Source of the DNA: Candidatus Aegiribacteria sp. MLS_C
Lineage (GTDB): Bacteria > Fermentibacterota > Fermentibacteria > Fermentibacterales > JCC-6
Assembly: GCA_002030045.1 (NCBI GenBank)
Contig: LQBI01000030.1
Span: 124,001 to 188,000 of the forward strand
Length of the DNA stretch: 64,000 nt
Direction: 5' to 3'
Shown: in pieces, positions 32,923 through 42,246 of the stretch
Layout: the number at the start of each line of letters is the position of its first letter
Numbering within the stretch: the first letter of the stretch is position 1
The notes under the pieces: generated by a model
Database searches by the model: none
Told to the model about the DNA's origin: nothing
The model's input: the letters and a program-made list of their open reading frames with translations, nothing else
Program-made: the position numbers and the translations under genes

Positions 32923-35607
32923 ATGAACATCCATGGCCTGGAGAAGCTCCTTGATCCGAAGCGAATAGCCCTGATAGGCGTTACCATCAATCCCAACAGC
33001 GTCGGAGGGAAGGTGCTGTCCAACCTCATTGGCGGCGCATACAGGGGAGTCGTCTATCCTGTCAATCCTGTAAGCGAGGCCATCATGGGCGTCCCGTGCT
33101 ACCCCGACCTGGACTCTCTCCCCAGGGTGCCCGACCTGGCCATGGTCTGCACTCCGGCGGATAAGGTACCCGGGACTGTCGAGAAGTGCGGTCAGATAGG
33201 CATCAAGGGAGTAATAGTCATGTCGGCCGGTTTCGAGGAATCCGGTGCGGAGGGAAGGGAGCTGGCCGGTAAGCTCAGGGAGGTCCTCGACCGGTATCCG
33301 GGCATGCGCATGCTGGGGCCCAACTGCCTGGGCATAGTGGTCCCCGGCATAAAGCTGAACGCCAGTTTTGCTCCCGGACTGCCCGGTGAGGGAGGGGTGG
33401 CGTTCATATCCCAGTCCGGAGCCCTGGTCACATCCGTCCTTGACTGGGCCAGGGAGAAGAAGATCGGCTTCTCCAGCTTCGTCTCCATAGGCAACGCCAT
33501 GGACGTGGACTTCGCCGACCTGATAGACTACTTCGGTGAGGACGATAAGACGGACTCCATAATCATGTACATAGAGTCCATCAAGGATGCCAGGAAGTTC
33601 ATGACGGCATCCAGGGCCTTCGCCCGGACGAAGCCGCTCATTGTCTACAAGGCGGGCCGGTTCCCCGGTTCAGCCGCCGTGGCGGCTTCCCACACCGGCG
33701 CCATGGTATCCGAGGATTCGGTGTACGACGCCGCTTTCAGGCGTGCAGGAATGGCAAGGGTCCTCAACATCGGAGAGATCTTCGACTGTGTTGAACTCGT
33801 AGGCAGGAACAGGTTCCCAGGGGGACCAAGACTGGGAATACTGACCAATGCAGGGGGACCGGGAGTGATGGCGGTGGACACGCTCATGGAACTCGGCGGA
33901 CGGCTGGCCGAGCTGGACCCTTCCAGTATCGACGCTCTTGGTTCCTTCCTCCCTCCCTTCTGGTCAGGTACCAACCCGGTGGACATACTCGGGGACGCCA
34001 ATTCCCGCAGGTACGAGAAGGCCGCCGGCGTGATACTTGCAGACGGCGGGGTAGACGCTCTCCTGGTGATACTGACTCCCCAGGCCATGACCGATGCGGA
34101 CAAGGTTGCCCTGAGGATCGGAAAGCTCTCGGCCTCGACCCGAAAGCCCGTGCTGGCGGCCTGGCTGGGAGGAGAGAGCATCAGGGGTTCGATGGTCCAC
34201 CTGGCCGAGGAGGGTGTCGCCACCTACGATACTCCGGAACAGGCGGTCAGGGCGTTCATGACCCTGGTGGACTACGCTGACAATCTGGAGGACCTCTACG
34301 AGACTCCGAGGGATATCCTTGCGGATTTCAGCGGTGAGCAGGAATCCATGCGGCAGCGGTTCCTCTCCATGATGCCCGATGACGAGAGGACCCTTTCTGA
34401 ACCGGAATCCAAGGAGCTTCTGGAACTCTACGACATCGGTGTGGCCAAGCCCATGATCTGCCGCAGCAGGGAGGAAGCTGCGGATGCCGCCCTGAAAATG
34501 GGTTTCCCCGTGGTGTTGAAGGTCCATTCGCCCCGGATCACCCACAAGACCGAGGTGGGAGGTGTGGAGGTCGGCATTGCTTCTTCCGAATCCCTGGAGA
34601 TGGCATGGGACAGGATAATGAGAACGGTGTCCGAAAGGGCCCCGGAAGCTGAAGTGGAAGGCATCTCGGTTCAGCCTATGCTTCAGACCGGGGAGGGAAC
34701 CGAGATGATACTGGGCGCCAGGAGGGACCCGGTCTTCGGATCCGTCATCATGGCAGGGAGCGGAGGAGTGGCCGCGGAGATATGGGGGGACAAGGCTCTG
34801 GGTCTTCCACCCCTGAACGAGCACCTGGCTGATCGAATGCTCCGTTCTCTCAAGGTCTTTCCCCTGCTTGACGGCTTCAGGGGAAGACCCCCGGTGGACC
34901 TGGAGCAGCTGAAGAGGGTGATGATGAGGTTCTCCTACCTGATAAGCGACAACCCCGAGATAGTCGAGATGGACGTGAACCCGCTGCTGTGCACTTCCGA
35001 TCAGGTCACGGCCCTTGATGCCAGGATAGTCGTGAGACCGGGACCGGGCCAGGAGAGATCCTATGCGCACCTGGCCCTGAGGCCCTATCCGGTGGAGTAC
35101 GTCACGAGGAAGATGCTTCCGGACTCCACGGAAGTGTTACTCCGGCCCATCAAGCCCGAAGACGAGCCAATGTGGCTGGAGATGCTGGGAAGCTGCAGCC
35201 GGGAATCGATCTACTCCAGGTTCGGTTTCTTCTACAACTGGGCCAACCACGAGGCGGCGGCAAGGTACTGCTACATCGACTACGACAGGGAGATTGCCAT
35301 AGTAGCGGAAGTGTCCGAAGAAGCCGGGAAGCATATTCACGCCATCGGAAGGCTGATAGCGGACCCGGACCTCAGGACCGTGGAGTACGCGATACTGGTG
35401 GACGACAGGTGGCAGAACCGCGGTCTGGGAAGCATGGTGACCGAGTACTGCGAGGAGATAGCGGGGAGATGGGGCCTTTCCAGGATAGTGGCCCAGACCA
35501 CCGTTGACAATACCAGGATGATCCACCTTTTTGAGAGCAGGGGATACACGGTAACAAGAGACAGCAGCAGCGGCGAGGTCCGCGTCAGGAAGGACCTGAC
35601 GACGTGA
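32923..35607 (+). CDS. ADP-forming acyl-CoA synthetase fused to a GNAT acetyltransferase domain
   Basis: An 894-residue fusion. Residues about 5-460 carry the CoA-binding and ligase regions, with GVTINPNSVGGKVLSNL, FISQSGALV and the phospho-histidine motif AASHTGAMVSEDS (His257). About 475-700 form an ATP-grasp domain (FPVVLKVHSPRITHKTEVGG, EMDVNPLLC). About 730-894 form a GNAT domain with VDDRWQNRGLGSMV for acetyl-CoA. This is the layout of the Pat/YfiQ protein acetyltransferase family. In well-studied Pat proteins the ligase part is inactive, but here the catalytic His is present, so it may also form acyl-CoA from acetate and ATP. The start follows GGAGGTC. Confidence 0.88.
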   Translation: MNIHGLEKLLDPKRIALIGVTINPNSVGGKVLSNLIGGAYRGVVYPVNPVSEAIMGVPCYPDLDSLPRVPDLAMVCTPADKVPGTVEKCGQIGIKGVIVMSAGFEESGAEGRELAGKLREVLDRYPGMRMLGPNCLGIVVPGIKLNASFAPGLPGEGGVAFISQSGALVTSVLDWAREKKIGFSSFVSIGNAMDVDFADLIDYFGEDDKTDSIIMYIESIKDARKFMTASRAFARTKPLIVYKAGRFPGSAAVAASHTGAMVSEDSVYDAAFRRAGMARVLNIGEIFDCVELVGRNRFPGGPRLGILTNAGGPGVMAVDTLMELGGRLAELDPSSIDALGSFLPPFWSGTNPVDILGDANSRRYEKAAGVILADGGVDALLVILTPQAMTDADKVALRIGKLSASTRKPVLAAWLGGESIRGSMVHLAEEGVATYDTPEQAVRAFMTLVDYADNLEDLYETPRDILADFSGEQESMRQRFLSMMPDDERTLSEPESKELLELYDIGVAKPMICRSREEAADAALKMGFPVVLKVHSPRITHKTEVGGVEVGIASSESLEMAWDRIMRTVSERAPEAEVEGISVQPMLQTGEGTEMILGARRDPVFGSVIMAGSGGVAAEIWGDKALGLPPLNEHLADRMLRSLKVFPLLDGFRGRPPVDLEQLKRVMMRFSYLISDNPEIVEMDVNPLLCTSDQVTALDARIVVRPGPGQERSYAHLALRPYPVEYVTRKMLPDSTEVLLRPIKPEDEPMWLEMLGSCSRESIYSRFGFFYNWANHEAAARYCYIDYDREIAIVAEVSEEAGKHIHAIGRLIADPDLRTVEYAILVDDRWQNRGLGSMVTEYCEEIAGRWGLSRIVAQTTVDNTRMIHLFESRGYTVTRDSSSGEVRVRKDLTT

Positions 35608-35686
35608 CGGCTATGGACAGGGGCACGACACTTGGGTAAGTTCTCCCGAAGGTGGCAAGCAGCAACACTCACCGGAAAGGTTCAGC

Positions 35687-36193
35687 ATGGCTATGACGGC
35701 ATTGAGGGGTGAGCCGGTGATGATCTCCGGCAGCCTGCCCGATACAGGTACCGACGCTCCCTCCTTCGAACTTGTAAGCAAGGACCTGCAGGACATGAGA
35801 CTGTCGGACTTCAGCGGCCACAGGCTGCTCCTGAACGTATTTCCAAGCCTCGATACTCCCGTATGTGCCATGTCGGTGAGGAGGTTCAACTCCGAGGCAG
35901 CCGGTCTTCCCGGAGTGAAGGTACTCTGCATCTCCGCGGACCTGCCCTTCGCCCATGCCCGCTTCTGCGAGACCGAGGGTATCGAAGGAGTGATTAACCT
36001 CTCCTGCTTCAGGTCCCGCGACTTCGGACCGGACTACGGGCTGGAGATACTTGACGGTCCGCTCCGAGGCCTCCTGGCAAGGGCGGTCATCATAATCGAT
36101 GGTGCAGGAAAGGTCGTATACACTCAGCTTGTACCTGAGATATCAAGTGAACCGGATTACGAGGACGCACTCACATTCCTTCGAAAGATCTGA
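35687..36193 (+). CDS. tpx: Thiol peroxidase Tpx
   Basis: A 168-residue atypical 2-Cys peroxiredoxin that reduces hydroperoxides. The peroxidatic Cys60 lies in PSLDTPVCAMSVRRFN and the resolving Cys94 in FAHARFCETEG, with SCFRSRDFGPDYGL following, all characteristic of Tpx. The ATG at 35687 follows GGAAAGG. It sits between the acyl-CoA synthetase fusion and the TonB receptor, three bases before the latter, so it may be co-transcribed with the receptor operon. A peroxidase fits an anaerobe that meets occasional oxygen. Confidence 0.93.
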   Translation: MAMTALRGEPVMISGSLPDTGTDAPSFELVSKDLQDMRLSDFSGHRLLLNVFPSLDTPVCAMSVRRFNSEAAGLPGVKVLCISADLPFAHARFCETEGIEGVINLSCFRSRDFGPDYGLEILDGPLRGLLARAVIIIDGAGKVVYTQLVPEISSEPDYEDALTFLRKI

Positions 36194-36196
36194 TGA

Positions 36197-38851
36197 ATGA
36201 GAATGCGGGCGGGGCTGTTCAGAGGAACACTGCTGGCGGTCGTCCTCGGTGTGGTTCTGGTATCTCCTGCGGAGGCCACCACCGCCGGAACCGTGGCCGG
36301 CGTGGTGGAGTCGGGATCAGGCGAGCCTCTTGTCGGGGCCACGGTGGTTGTGGATGGGACCCCCTTCGGCACGATGACCGATGCCAACGGCGAGTACTAC
36401 ATACCCAGGCTGTCGCCTGGGATGTACACCATAACGGCCAGGATGGTGGGAATGGGGTCCGTGACCAAGGAGGGGGTCGCAGTAGTCTCGGGCCAGACCA
36501 CCCGAATGGATTTCGCACTGGAGCAGTCCGCTTCCGGGACTACCGTGATAAGGGTTACGGAACAGCGTAGCCTTATCCTGGAGAACGTGCCCTCAACCAT
36601 CCATGTGATAGACAGGGAAGAAATTGAGACCATGCCCGTGGCCGGTGTTCTGGACATCGTCCAGAGGCAGCCGGGAATAACCTCCAGGGGCGGGGAGATA
36701 CACGTCAGGGGAGGAAGGGCCGGCGAGGTGGCATTCCTTCTGGACGGCGTCTCAATGAGATCTCCCGTCACCAACGCCTTCGTCTCCGGCGTACCCCTCT
36801 CGGCCATCTCCGAGGCTTCCATCACCACGGGAGGACTCAGCGCAAGGTACGGCAACGCCATGTCCGGAGTGGTGAACATGATAACCAAGGAGGGCGGGTC
36901 CGAGTACGAGGGTGAGTTCCACGTCAGGTACGGGGACATGACCGTCTTCGGCTACGAGAGGGAGTCCAGGAACTATTCCGAACCTTCGGAGAACGACAAC
37001 TACCGCAGCGACTGCGTCAGCTGCGAGCTGGCCTTCGGTGGGCCGGAGCCAATCACCACCTACCTTCTGCCGGCGATAGGACTGGACATACCGGGCGAGG
37101 TCAGGTTCTTCGGGGCCGCCGAGTGGAGCAGAAGCGGGTACGACCTCGAGGACAGCAGGGGAAACTGGGAGAACAACTGGCAGAACCTGCTCTCGGGAAG
37201 CGGTAAGCTCACATGGAGACCCTCCGGGAACACCCGGGTCTGGTGGAACGGGCACTACTACTACAGGCAGAACGGCTGGGACGAGTGGAAATGGGCCCTC
37301 TACGACCATCCCGCCTACATAGAGGGAGAGCCGTACCTGGCACGCAATCCCGATTACGCCCTTCCCATAAGGTTCGAGGAGGACTACGGGGTGACCGGCG
37401 GCCTGACCCAGATGCTGAGCGAGAGGTCCTTCATCGACTTCAAGGTCAGCTGGAACAGGTTCTGCCAGTGGCAGAGGATCAGGGAGGAGGTAGGGGGCTA
37501 CACAGGAGAGGAGTTCACGCCCTCCGACTGGATATACTACACGGCCTTCGAGCCAAGGGTGGCGGACTCGATGGGTTTCTACCATTCGGGAATTCACCCG
37601 GATGTCTGGCTTGAATCGAGCAACTACGTGACTACCGGCAGGCTGGACTATACCGGGAAGCTCAATACGGTGATGGAGCTGAGCGCAGGGGTGGAGGCCG
37701 ATTACTTCGATCTTTACGATTACAGCGCGTTCGTCGCGGACTGGCTCACCACCTACGCCAGCCTCTGGAAAGCCTATCCATGGTCCGGAGCCGCCTACGC
37801 TGAGGTATCGTCCAGGTTCTCAGGAGGCCTTGTTCTGAACACCGGGCTCAGGTTCGACTACTTCCAGCCCAACGCCCGGGTCATCACGGCGGAGGACCTG
37901 ACCCTCCGGGACGCCTCGGCCAAGTACCAGGTGAGCCCGAGGATAGGCATGACCAACCCCATCTCCGACAGGGACGTGTTCTTCTGCACCTATGGCCATT
38001 ACTTCCAGATGCCGAACATGAACCAGCTATTCTTCGGCACCGACTACAACGTCTCGGAGTCGGCATCCATAGTGGGTAACCCCGACCTGGACGCCCAGAG
38101 GACCAACAGCTACGAGGCGGGTCTTCGGCACAGGTTCACCAGCCGGGCCTCCCTGGCCGTGTCTGGCTTCTACAAGGACATCACAGGACTGGTCCGTACC
38201 GCGAGCCACTTCGACGAGAGCCTGGGGGACTACTTCCAGTACAGCAACGATGAAAGCCACGGATCGGTGAGGGGGGTCGAGATCACTTTCCTCAGGCTTC
38301 CGGGGGACTACCTGTCGGGAAGTCTCAACTACACCTACTCGGTGGCCAAGGGCAGGTACTCGTCAGCCACTGAGCAGTACGAGTTCTCCATGCAGGGTGA
38401 CACCATCCCGCCGGGAGAGGACAACTACCTGGACTGGGACCAGACCCATACGGCCTCGGCACATGTGAACTACTCTATCCCCAGGGGGGAGGGTCCAGAG
38501 GTCTTCGGTACCCGTCCGCTGGAGGGCACCGAGATAGTATTGGACTGGACCTACGGAAGCGGTTATCCTTACTCGCCTCCCTCAGGAGCCTCGGCCGTAC
38601 CCAGGGTGAACACGGAGAGGTATCCGTGGACGATGCAGACGGACCTGAAGCTGTCCCGCCGCTTCTGGACGGGACCGGTTGAGATGAGGGCCAATATAAC
38701 CGTCTACAACCTCTTCGACCGCACCAACCTGGACAGGATATTCGACACCGCCCTCTACCAGAGCACGGGAGAGCCCGGCGGGACCATGGGGAACCCCGGC
38801 GCATACTCGCCTGCCAGGCACTTCCTCCTGAGCCTGGACTTCTACTTCTGA
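36197..38851 (+). CDS. TonB-dependent outer-membrane receptor
   Basis: An 884-residue outer-membrane protein. A signal peptide (about 1-28) precedes a carboxypeptidase-regulatory-like domain (about 30-110: GTVAGVVESGSGEPLVGATV, GEYYIPRLSPGMYTITA). A plug (about 120-230: VPSTIHVIDREEIETMP, HVRGGRAGEVAFLLDGV) and a beta-barrel with many Tyr/Trp-rich strands follow, ending in RHFLLSLDFYF with a terminal Phe, as required for barrel assembly. It imports a large or scarce nutrient using TonB energy. ATG 36197 lies three bases after tpx; ATG 36203 is also possible. The two lipoprotein genes behind it are probably its surface partners. Confidence 0.93.
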   Translation: MRMRAGLFRGTLLAVVLGVVLVSPAEATTAGTVAGVVESGSGEPLVGATVVVDGTPFGTMTDANGEYYIPRLSPGMYTITARMVGMGSVTKEGVAVVSGQTTRMDFALEQSASGTTVIRVTEQRSLILENVPSTIHVIDREEIETMPVAGVLDIVQRQPGITSRGGEIHVRGGRAGEVAFLLDGVSMRSPVTNAFVSGVPLSAISEASITTGGLSARYGNAMSGVVNMITKEGGSEYEGEFHVRYGDMTVFGYERESRNYSEPSENDNYRSDCVSCELAFGGPEPITTYLLPAIGLDIPGEVRFFGAAEWSRSGYDLEDSRGNWENNWQNLLSGSGKLTWRPSGNTRVWWNGHYYYRQNGWDEWKWALYDHPAYIEGEPYLARNPDYALPIRFEEDYGVTGGLTQMLSERSFIDFKVSWNRFCQWQRIREEVGGYTGEEFTPSDWIYYTAFEPRVADSMGFYHSGIHPDVWLESSNYVTTGRLDYTGKLNTVMELSAGVEADYFDLYDYSAFVADWLTTYASLWKAYPWSGAAYAEVSSRFSGGLVLNTGLRFDYFQPNARVITAEDLTLRDASAKYQVSPRIGMTNPISDRDVFFCTYGHYFQMPNMNQLFFGTDYNVSESASIVGNPDLDAQRTNSYEAGLRHRFTSRASLAVSGFYKDITGLVRTASHFDESLGDYFQYSNDESHGSVRGVEITFLRLPGDYLSGSLNYTYSVAKGRYSSATEQYEFSMQGDTIPPGEDNYLDWDQTHTASAHVNYSIPRGEGPEVFGTRPLEGTEIVLDWTYGSGYPYSPPSGASAVPRVNTERYPWTMQTDLKLSRRFWTGPVEMRANITVYNLFDRTNLDRIFDTALYQSTGEPGGTMGNPGAYSPARHFLLSLDFYF

Positions 38852-38868
38852 GGGATGGGGAGGCTTAC

Positions 38869-39894
38869 ATGAAGAACGGTCGTTCAGCGCTGATGATCAT
38901 TGCGGTCCTCTCTACCGCCTGCCACCAGGTGACCGAGTACCAGGGAGGGGGATCCTCGAACCTCTACATCATCGACACCGGGGACTTCGGGATAAAGGGA
39001 ACTGTCGGAGACCTCTCCGGAGGAGGGACGGTAGTTGCCAACGGGCCGGACGAGGTCCTGGTCATAGGAACCGACGGAGTCCTCCACAGGATAGACCTTC
39101 AGACCTTCTCCGTGGATACCAGCTTCTCCATCGGCGGGAGTTCGGGGACCGGATACGGTGATGCCTCCATCGCGACCAACGGGAACCTGTACTGCCTCGG
39201 TCCCGGTTCCCAGGTGATAGAGGTGGACCTGGGGTCCAACACAGTGGAGGACAACTTCAGTCCGGGTCCCAAACCGGGTTCCCTGGCGGCCAATCCGGTG
39301 GAAGGCAGGCTCTACTTCACGGATTCGGAGGAGAACACCATAGGCGAGATCCTGACCTCCACCAACACTACCAGTTTCGTCAGCACCACCTACTATCCCC
39401 CCGCGGACGTCATGGTGGAACCCACCGGAGGAAGGCACCTGGTGGCTGTATGCTCGAACAGCCTTGGAAGCATCTACTTCATATGGCTGGACCTCTCCAC
39501 TTCCGCCAGGCTTGCTCAGATCGAGGCCCTCGATCCCTGCTCCTCCGTGATACCCATGACTTCTGATTCCCTGTATGCCATCTGCTGCCCGCGGTGGGGG
39601 AGCCCCTCGGGCAAGATACTGCTTGTAAGAGGCTACGAGGTTCCTCAGGAGCTCCTGAGCCGGAGCGTGGAGGGTCATCCTGTCGAGATGTGCTTCAACG
39701 GGCAGTCCGGGGAGAGCGGTTATCTCTCGGTGCTGGGGCGGACCGATTCCGGAGGTACAGTACTTTCCGTCTTCGCGCTGGACTTCTACCATGCCGACCT
39801 GGAACAGGTGTGCTCGATGGAGCTGGACGGTATTCCCATCGACCTCGCCTCCCCCGGCGACGGCCGATACATTGTGGTACTCACCTCGGATTGA
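38869..39894 (+). CDS. Beta-propeller lipoprotein, first of a tandem pair
   Basis: A 341-residue lipoprotein. The signal peptide ends in a lipobox, STAC-HQ (Cys18). The mature part has repeating blades such as VLVIGTDGVLHRIDLQTFSV, SQVIEVDLGSNTVEDNF and ADVMVEPTGGRHLVAVCS, typical of YncE/BtuG-like propellers that sit over TonB barrels. It shares sequence and length with the next gene (lipobox, SxSIGGSSGTGY, GHPVEMCFNG), so the two arose by duplication. It begins 17 bp after the receptor stop, with GGGAGG before it. The ligand is unknown. Confidence 0.82.
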   Translation: MKNGRSALMIIAVLSTACHQVTEYQGGGSSNLYIIDTGDFGIKGTVGDLSGGGTVVANGPDEVLVIGTDGVLHRIDLQTFSVDTSFSIGGSSGTGYGDASIATNGNLYCLGPGSQVIEVDLGSNTVEDNFSPGPKPGSLAANPVEGRLYFTDSEENTIGEILTSTNTTSFVSTTYYPPADVMVEPTGGRHLVAVCSNSLGSIYFIWLDLSTSARLAQIEALDPCSSVIPMTSDSLYAICCPRWGSPSGKILLVRGYEVPQELLSRSVEGHPVEMCFNGQSGESGYLSVLGRTDSGGTVLSVFALDFYHADLEQVCSMELDGIPIDLASPGDGRYIVVLTSD

Positions 39895-39901
39895 CCTTGT
39901 C

Positions 39902-40924
39902 TTGAAGAATCCTCTGCCCTTGATCCCCGTGCTGGCCGTCCTTTCCTGTCACCAGGTGGTCGAATTCAGCTCTTCGGAGACCTGTGCCCTGACGTTCCTC
40001 AGCGCCGATGAACTCGAGGTGACGGGATCGATGGAAGGCTTCCATGGAGGCCGTCTGTTGCTTTCGGACGGTTCAGGCGGACTGCTGCTGGTGACTTCGG
40101 ACGGGTTCCTTCATCGTCTGAACGCAGCTGACCTCACTGTGGATACATGCTACGCCATAGGCGGCAGCTCCGGCTCGGGCTACACCGACGGCGTCCGGGC
40201 CGGGAACGGTAGTCTGTACGTCCTCGGTCCCGGTTCACTGGTGATAGAGGTGGACCTGGTATCCGATAATGTAGTGGACGGATTCGTGCCCGGGCCAGAT
40301 CCCGTTGCCATAGCTGCTTCCCCCGTGATGCCCAGACTCTACTTCGCCGACGGTACAGGTTTCATAGGGGAGATCTGGACCGGCGACAACCATACCGGGA
40401 ACACCGTCGGCCTGGCCCAGGTGCCTGCGGACATCATGGTGGAACCGTTGGGAGGGATGCACGTGGTGGCTGCGGCGTCGGACCAGCAGGGCACCATCTA
40501 CGACCTCTGGCTGGAATACTCCCAGCAGTACGCCAGGACCATGTCTGTGCAGGCGCAATCACCGGCCTCGTGTATCGTCCCCTTCGGTCTCGATTCCTGC
40601 TTCGCCGTCGGATGCCCGGAATGGTCCGGGGAGAACGGATACGTCTGCTTCGTAAGGGGATACGTGGATTCGGTGGACATTACCCGTGTGGAGGTGGAGG
40701 GCCATCCGGTGGACCTGTGTTTCAACGGCGCCGCCGGAGGCGTCGGAAGGCTCTACGTCATGAGCAGGACGGAGGGAGGGACCACTGCCATCACCGTCTT
40801 CGGTTTCACCTTCTCGTACCTGGAGCCGGAACTGGTGGGAACAGTGTTCCTGGACGGCTTTCCGCGGGACCTTGCATCTCCCGGGGACGGCGATGAGCTG
40901 ATAGTGCTCACTTCGGACAAATGA
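39902..40924 (+). CDS. Beta-propeller lipoprotein, second of a tandem pair
   Basis: A 340-residue paralogue of the preceding gene. A TTG at 39902 gives MKNPLPLIPVLAVLSC-HQ, matching the first copy's signal peptide and lipobox (Cys16). An ATG-initiated longer frame would add an unrelated hydrophilic stretch overlapping the upstream gene. Shared blades include SDGFLHRLNAADLTVDTC, YAIGGSSGSGYTDG and VEGHPVDLCFNGAAGG. It starts seven bases after the previous stop, so translation is coupled. Conserved extra cysteines in both copies suggest disulfides. Surface capture for the adjacent TonB receptor is the likely role. Confidence 0.8.
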   Translation: MKNPLPLIPVLAVLSCHQVVEFSSSETCALTFLSADELEVTGSMEGFHGGRLLLSDGSGGLLLVTSDGFLHRLNAADLTVDTCYAIGGSSGSGYTDGVRAGNGSLYVLGPGSLVIEVDLVSDNVVDGFVPGPDPVAIAASPVMPRLYFADGTGFIGEIWTGDNHTGNTVGLAQVPADIMVEPLGGMHVVAAASDQQGTIYDLWLEYSQQYARTMSVQAQSPASCIVPFGLDSCFAVGCPEWSGENGYVCFVRGYVDSVDITRVEVEGHPVDLCFNGAAGGVGRLYVMSRTEGGTTAITVFGFTFSYLEPELVGTVFLDGFPRDLASPGDGDELIVLTSDK

Positions 40925-40959
40925 AGGACAGTTGACGGCCCCGGTCGCCCGCTGAGGTT

Positions 40960-42030
40960 TCAGAAGGCCGTCGCTTCGCCGATGTATTCGATGGCGTACT
41001 CGAGTAACGGGTCCTCCCCCGCCGCGAAATCGTCCTCGGTGGCCTCGACGTAGATGTCCGGGAATATGCCGGTCCCCTCGATTGAAGTGGTGTCCGCCCG
41101 CAGTACTCGAGCGAAGGGGCAGGTGATCTCCCAGAAATCCCACACCGGCCAGTCCTGCTGGTCCATGTAGCCCGGCGTATTGCCGCCTCCACCGGTGGTG
41201 TCGCCTATGAAGGTAACGTGGGTCATGCGCGTCATTACCGAAAGGAAAGCTTCCGCCGGACCGATGTTCTGCTCGCCGGCAAGCACCACCACCGGTTTAG
41301 TGAACGCCCATGGCCTGGAACTGATGTCGTGGGGTTCAAGTGGGGAGAGGTCGTCGTGCTCCGGACCGGTCCTGTACTGGGTCAGGAAGCCGTCCATGCT
41401 CTGGTCGGTGAACAGGCCCGGTATCTGTTCCGCCGGGACCAGTGAGGTGCCGTCGCTCATCCTGATGTCCAGAATCATCCCCGGCGCGTCCAGGCAGGAC
41501 ACGATCTCGTCGCTGAAGTGCATGAAGGTGAAGAAGAAGTCGAAGTGCCTGATGGCGAAGTACGGTATGGTATCTATGACGCAGCTTCCCCACATGACGC
41601 CGAAGGAGGAATCCCACTGGAAATCCCATGGTTCCAGATAGTCCATCAGCACCGAGTCGTCGTAGTTGGGGTCGATGTCGTCCCAGTAGGTCATTACCCG
41701 GCCTTCATAGTTTTCCAGGAAGGCGTTCCTGTCCTGGAGTTCGCCCACCATAGCCACCACCACTTCCATGAGTTCATCGGTGGAATCCGCGGAGGCGGCC
41801 ATGTCGGAGTATTGCTGGTGTAGAACGTCCCAGTCCACGCTCTTCCCGTCGAAACCGACGTACTTCTGATCGTAGAGTTCCCAGACCAGGTCCAGGTAGG
41901 TCCTGTACTCATTGATCTCCGGATGGGTCGGCGGGTCGTCGATGCAGGATACGGCGGACAGGGACAGGAGAAGAGAGAGAGCAGCAAGGGATGCCCTCAG
42001 CGGAGCCTTCCGGCGGTTCATTATTTCCAT
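40960..42030 (-). CDS. S41 peptidase-like lipoprotein lacking the usual Ser
   Basis: A 356-residue lipoprotein with a signal peptide ending LSAVSC (Cys29). The rest follows the S41 (C-terminal processing / tricorn-like) plan: an N-terminal helical part (LVWELYDQKYVGF), a core MILDIRMSDGTSLVP, the strand VVVLAGEQNIGPAEAF and the helix region FIGDTTGGGGNTPGY. In active S41 enzymes the nucleophile Ser precedes the AE; here the position is Gly (near residue 257), so it may be a binding protein rather than a protease. ATG 42030 is preferred, with GAGGAAA upstream; TTG 42033 is adjacent. Confidence 0.75.
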   Translation of the reverse strand: MEIMNRRKAPLRASLAALSLLLSLSAVSCIDDPPTHPEINEYRTYLDLVWELYDQKYVGFDGKSVDWDVLHQQYSDMAASADSTDELMEVVVAMVGELQDRNAFLENYEGRVMTYWDDIDPNYDDSVLMDYLEPWDFQWDSSFGVMWGSCVIDTIPYFAIRHFDFFFTFMHFSDEIVSCLDAPGMILDIRMSDGTSLVPAEQIPGLFTDQSMDGFLTQYRTGPEHDDLSPLEPHDISSRPWAFTKPVVVLAGEQNIGPAEAFLSVMTRMTHVTFIGDTTGGGGNTPGYMDQQDWPVWDFWEITCPFARVLRADTTSIEGTGIFPDIYVEATEDDFAAGEDPLLEYAIEYIGEATAF

Positions 42031-42246
42031 CAACCTGCTTTCCTCGGTGGGTTTGCTCCCGTCGCTTAAAATAGTTGTCTCCGGAGCCAGGCGCCAGATA
42101 CCGCGATTCGCTGTTCTTTCCGCGTTTTCTTTGTACGGAACCTGAGGAGCCCTGATGAATATATACTTGCTGAGGCAACCTGATAACCGGCGTCAGGTGT
42201 AACAGCCGGACCGCTCGAGCACTGGAGTACGTCAGGAGGAATAAAC

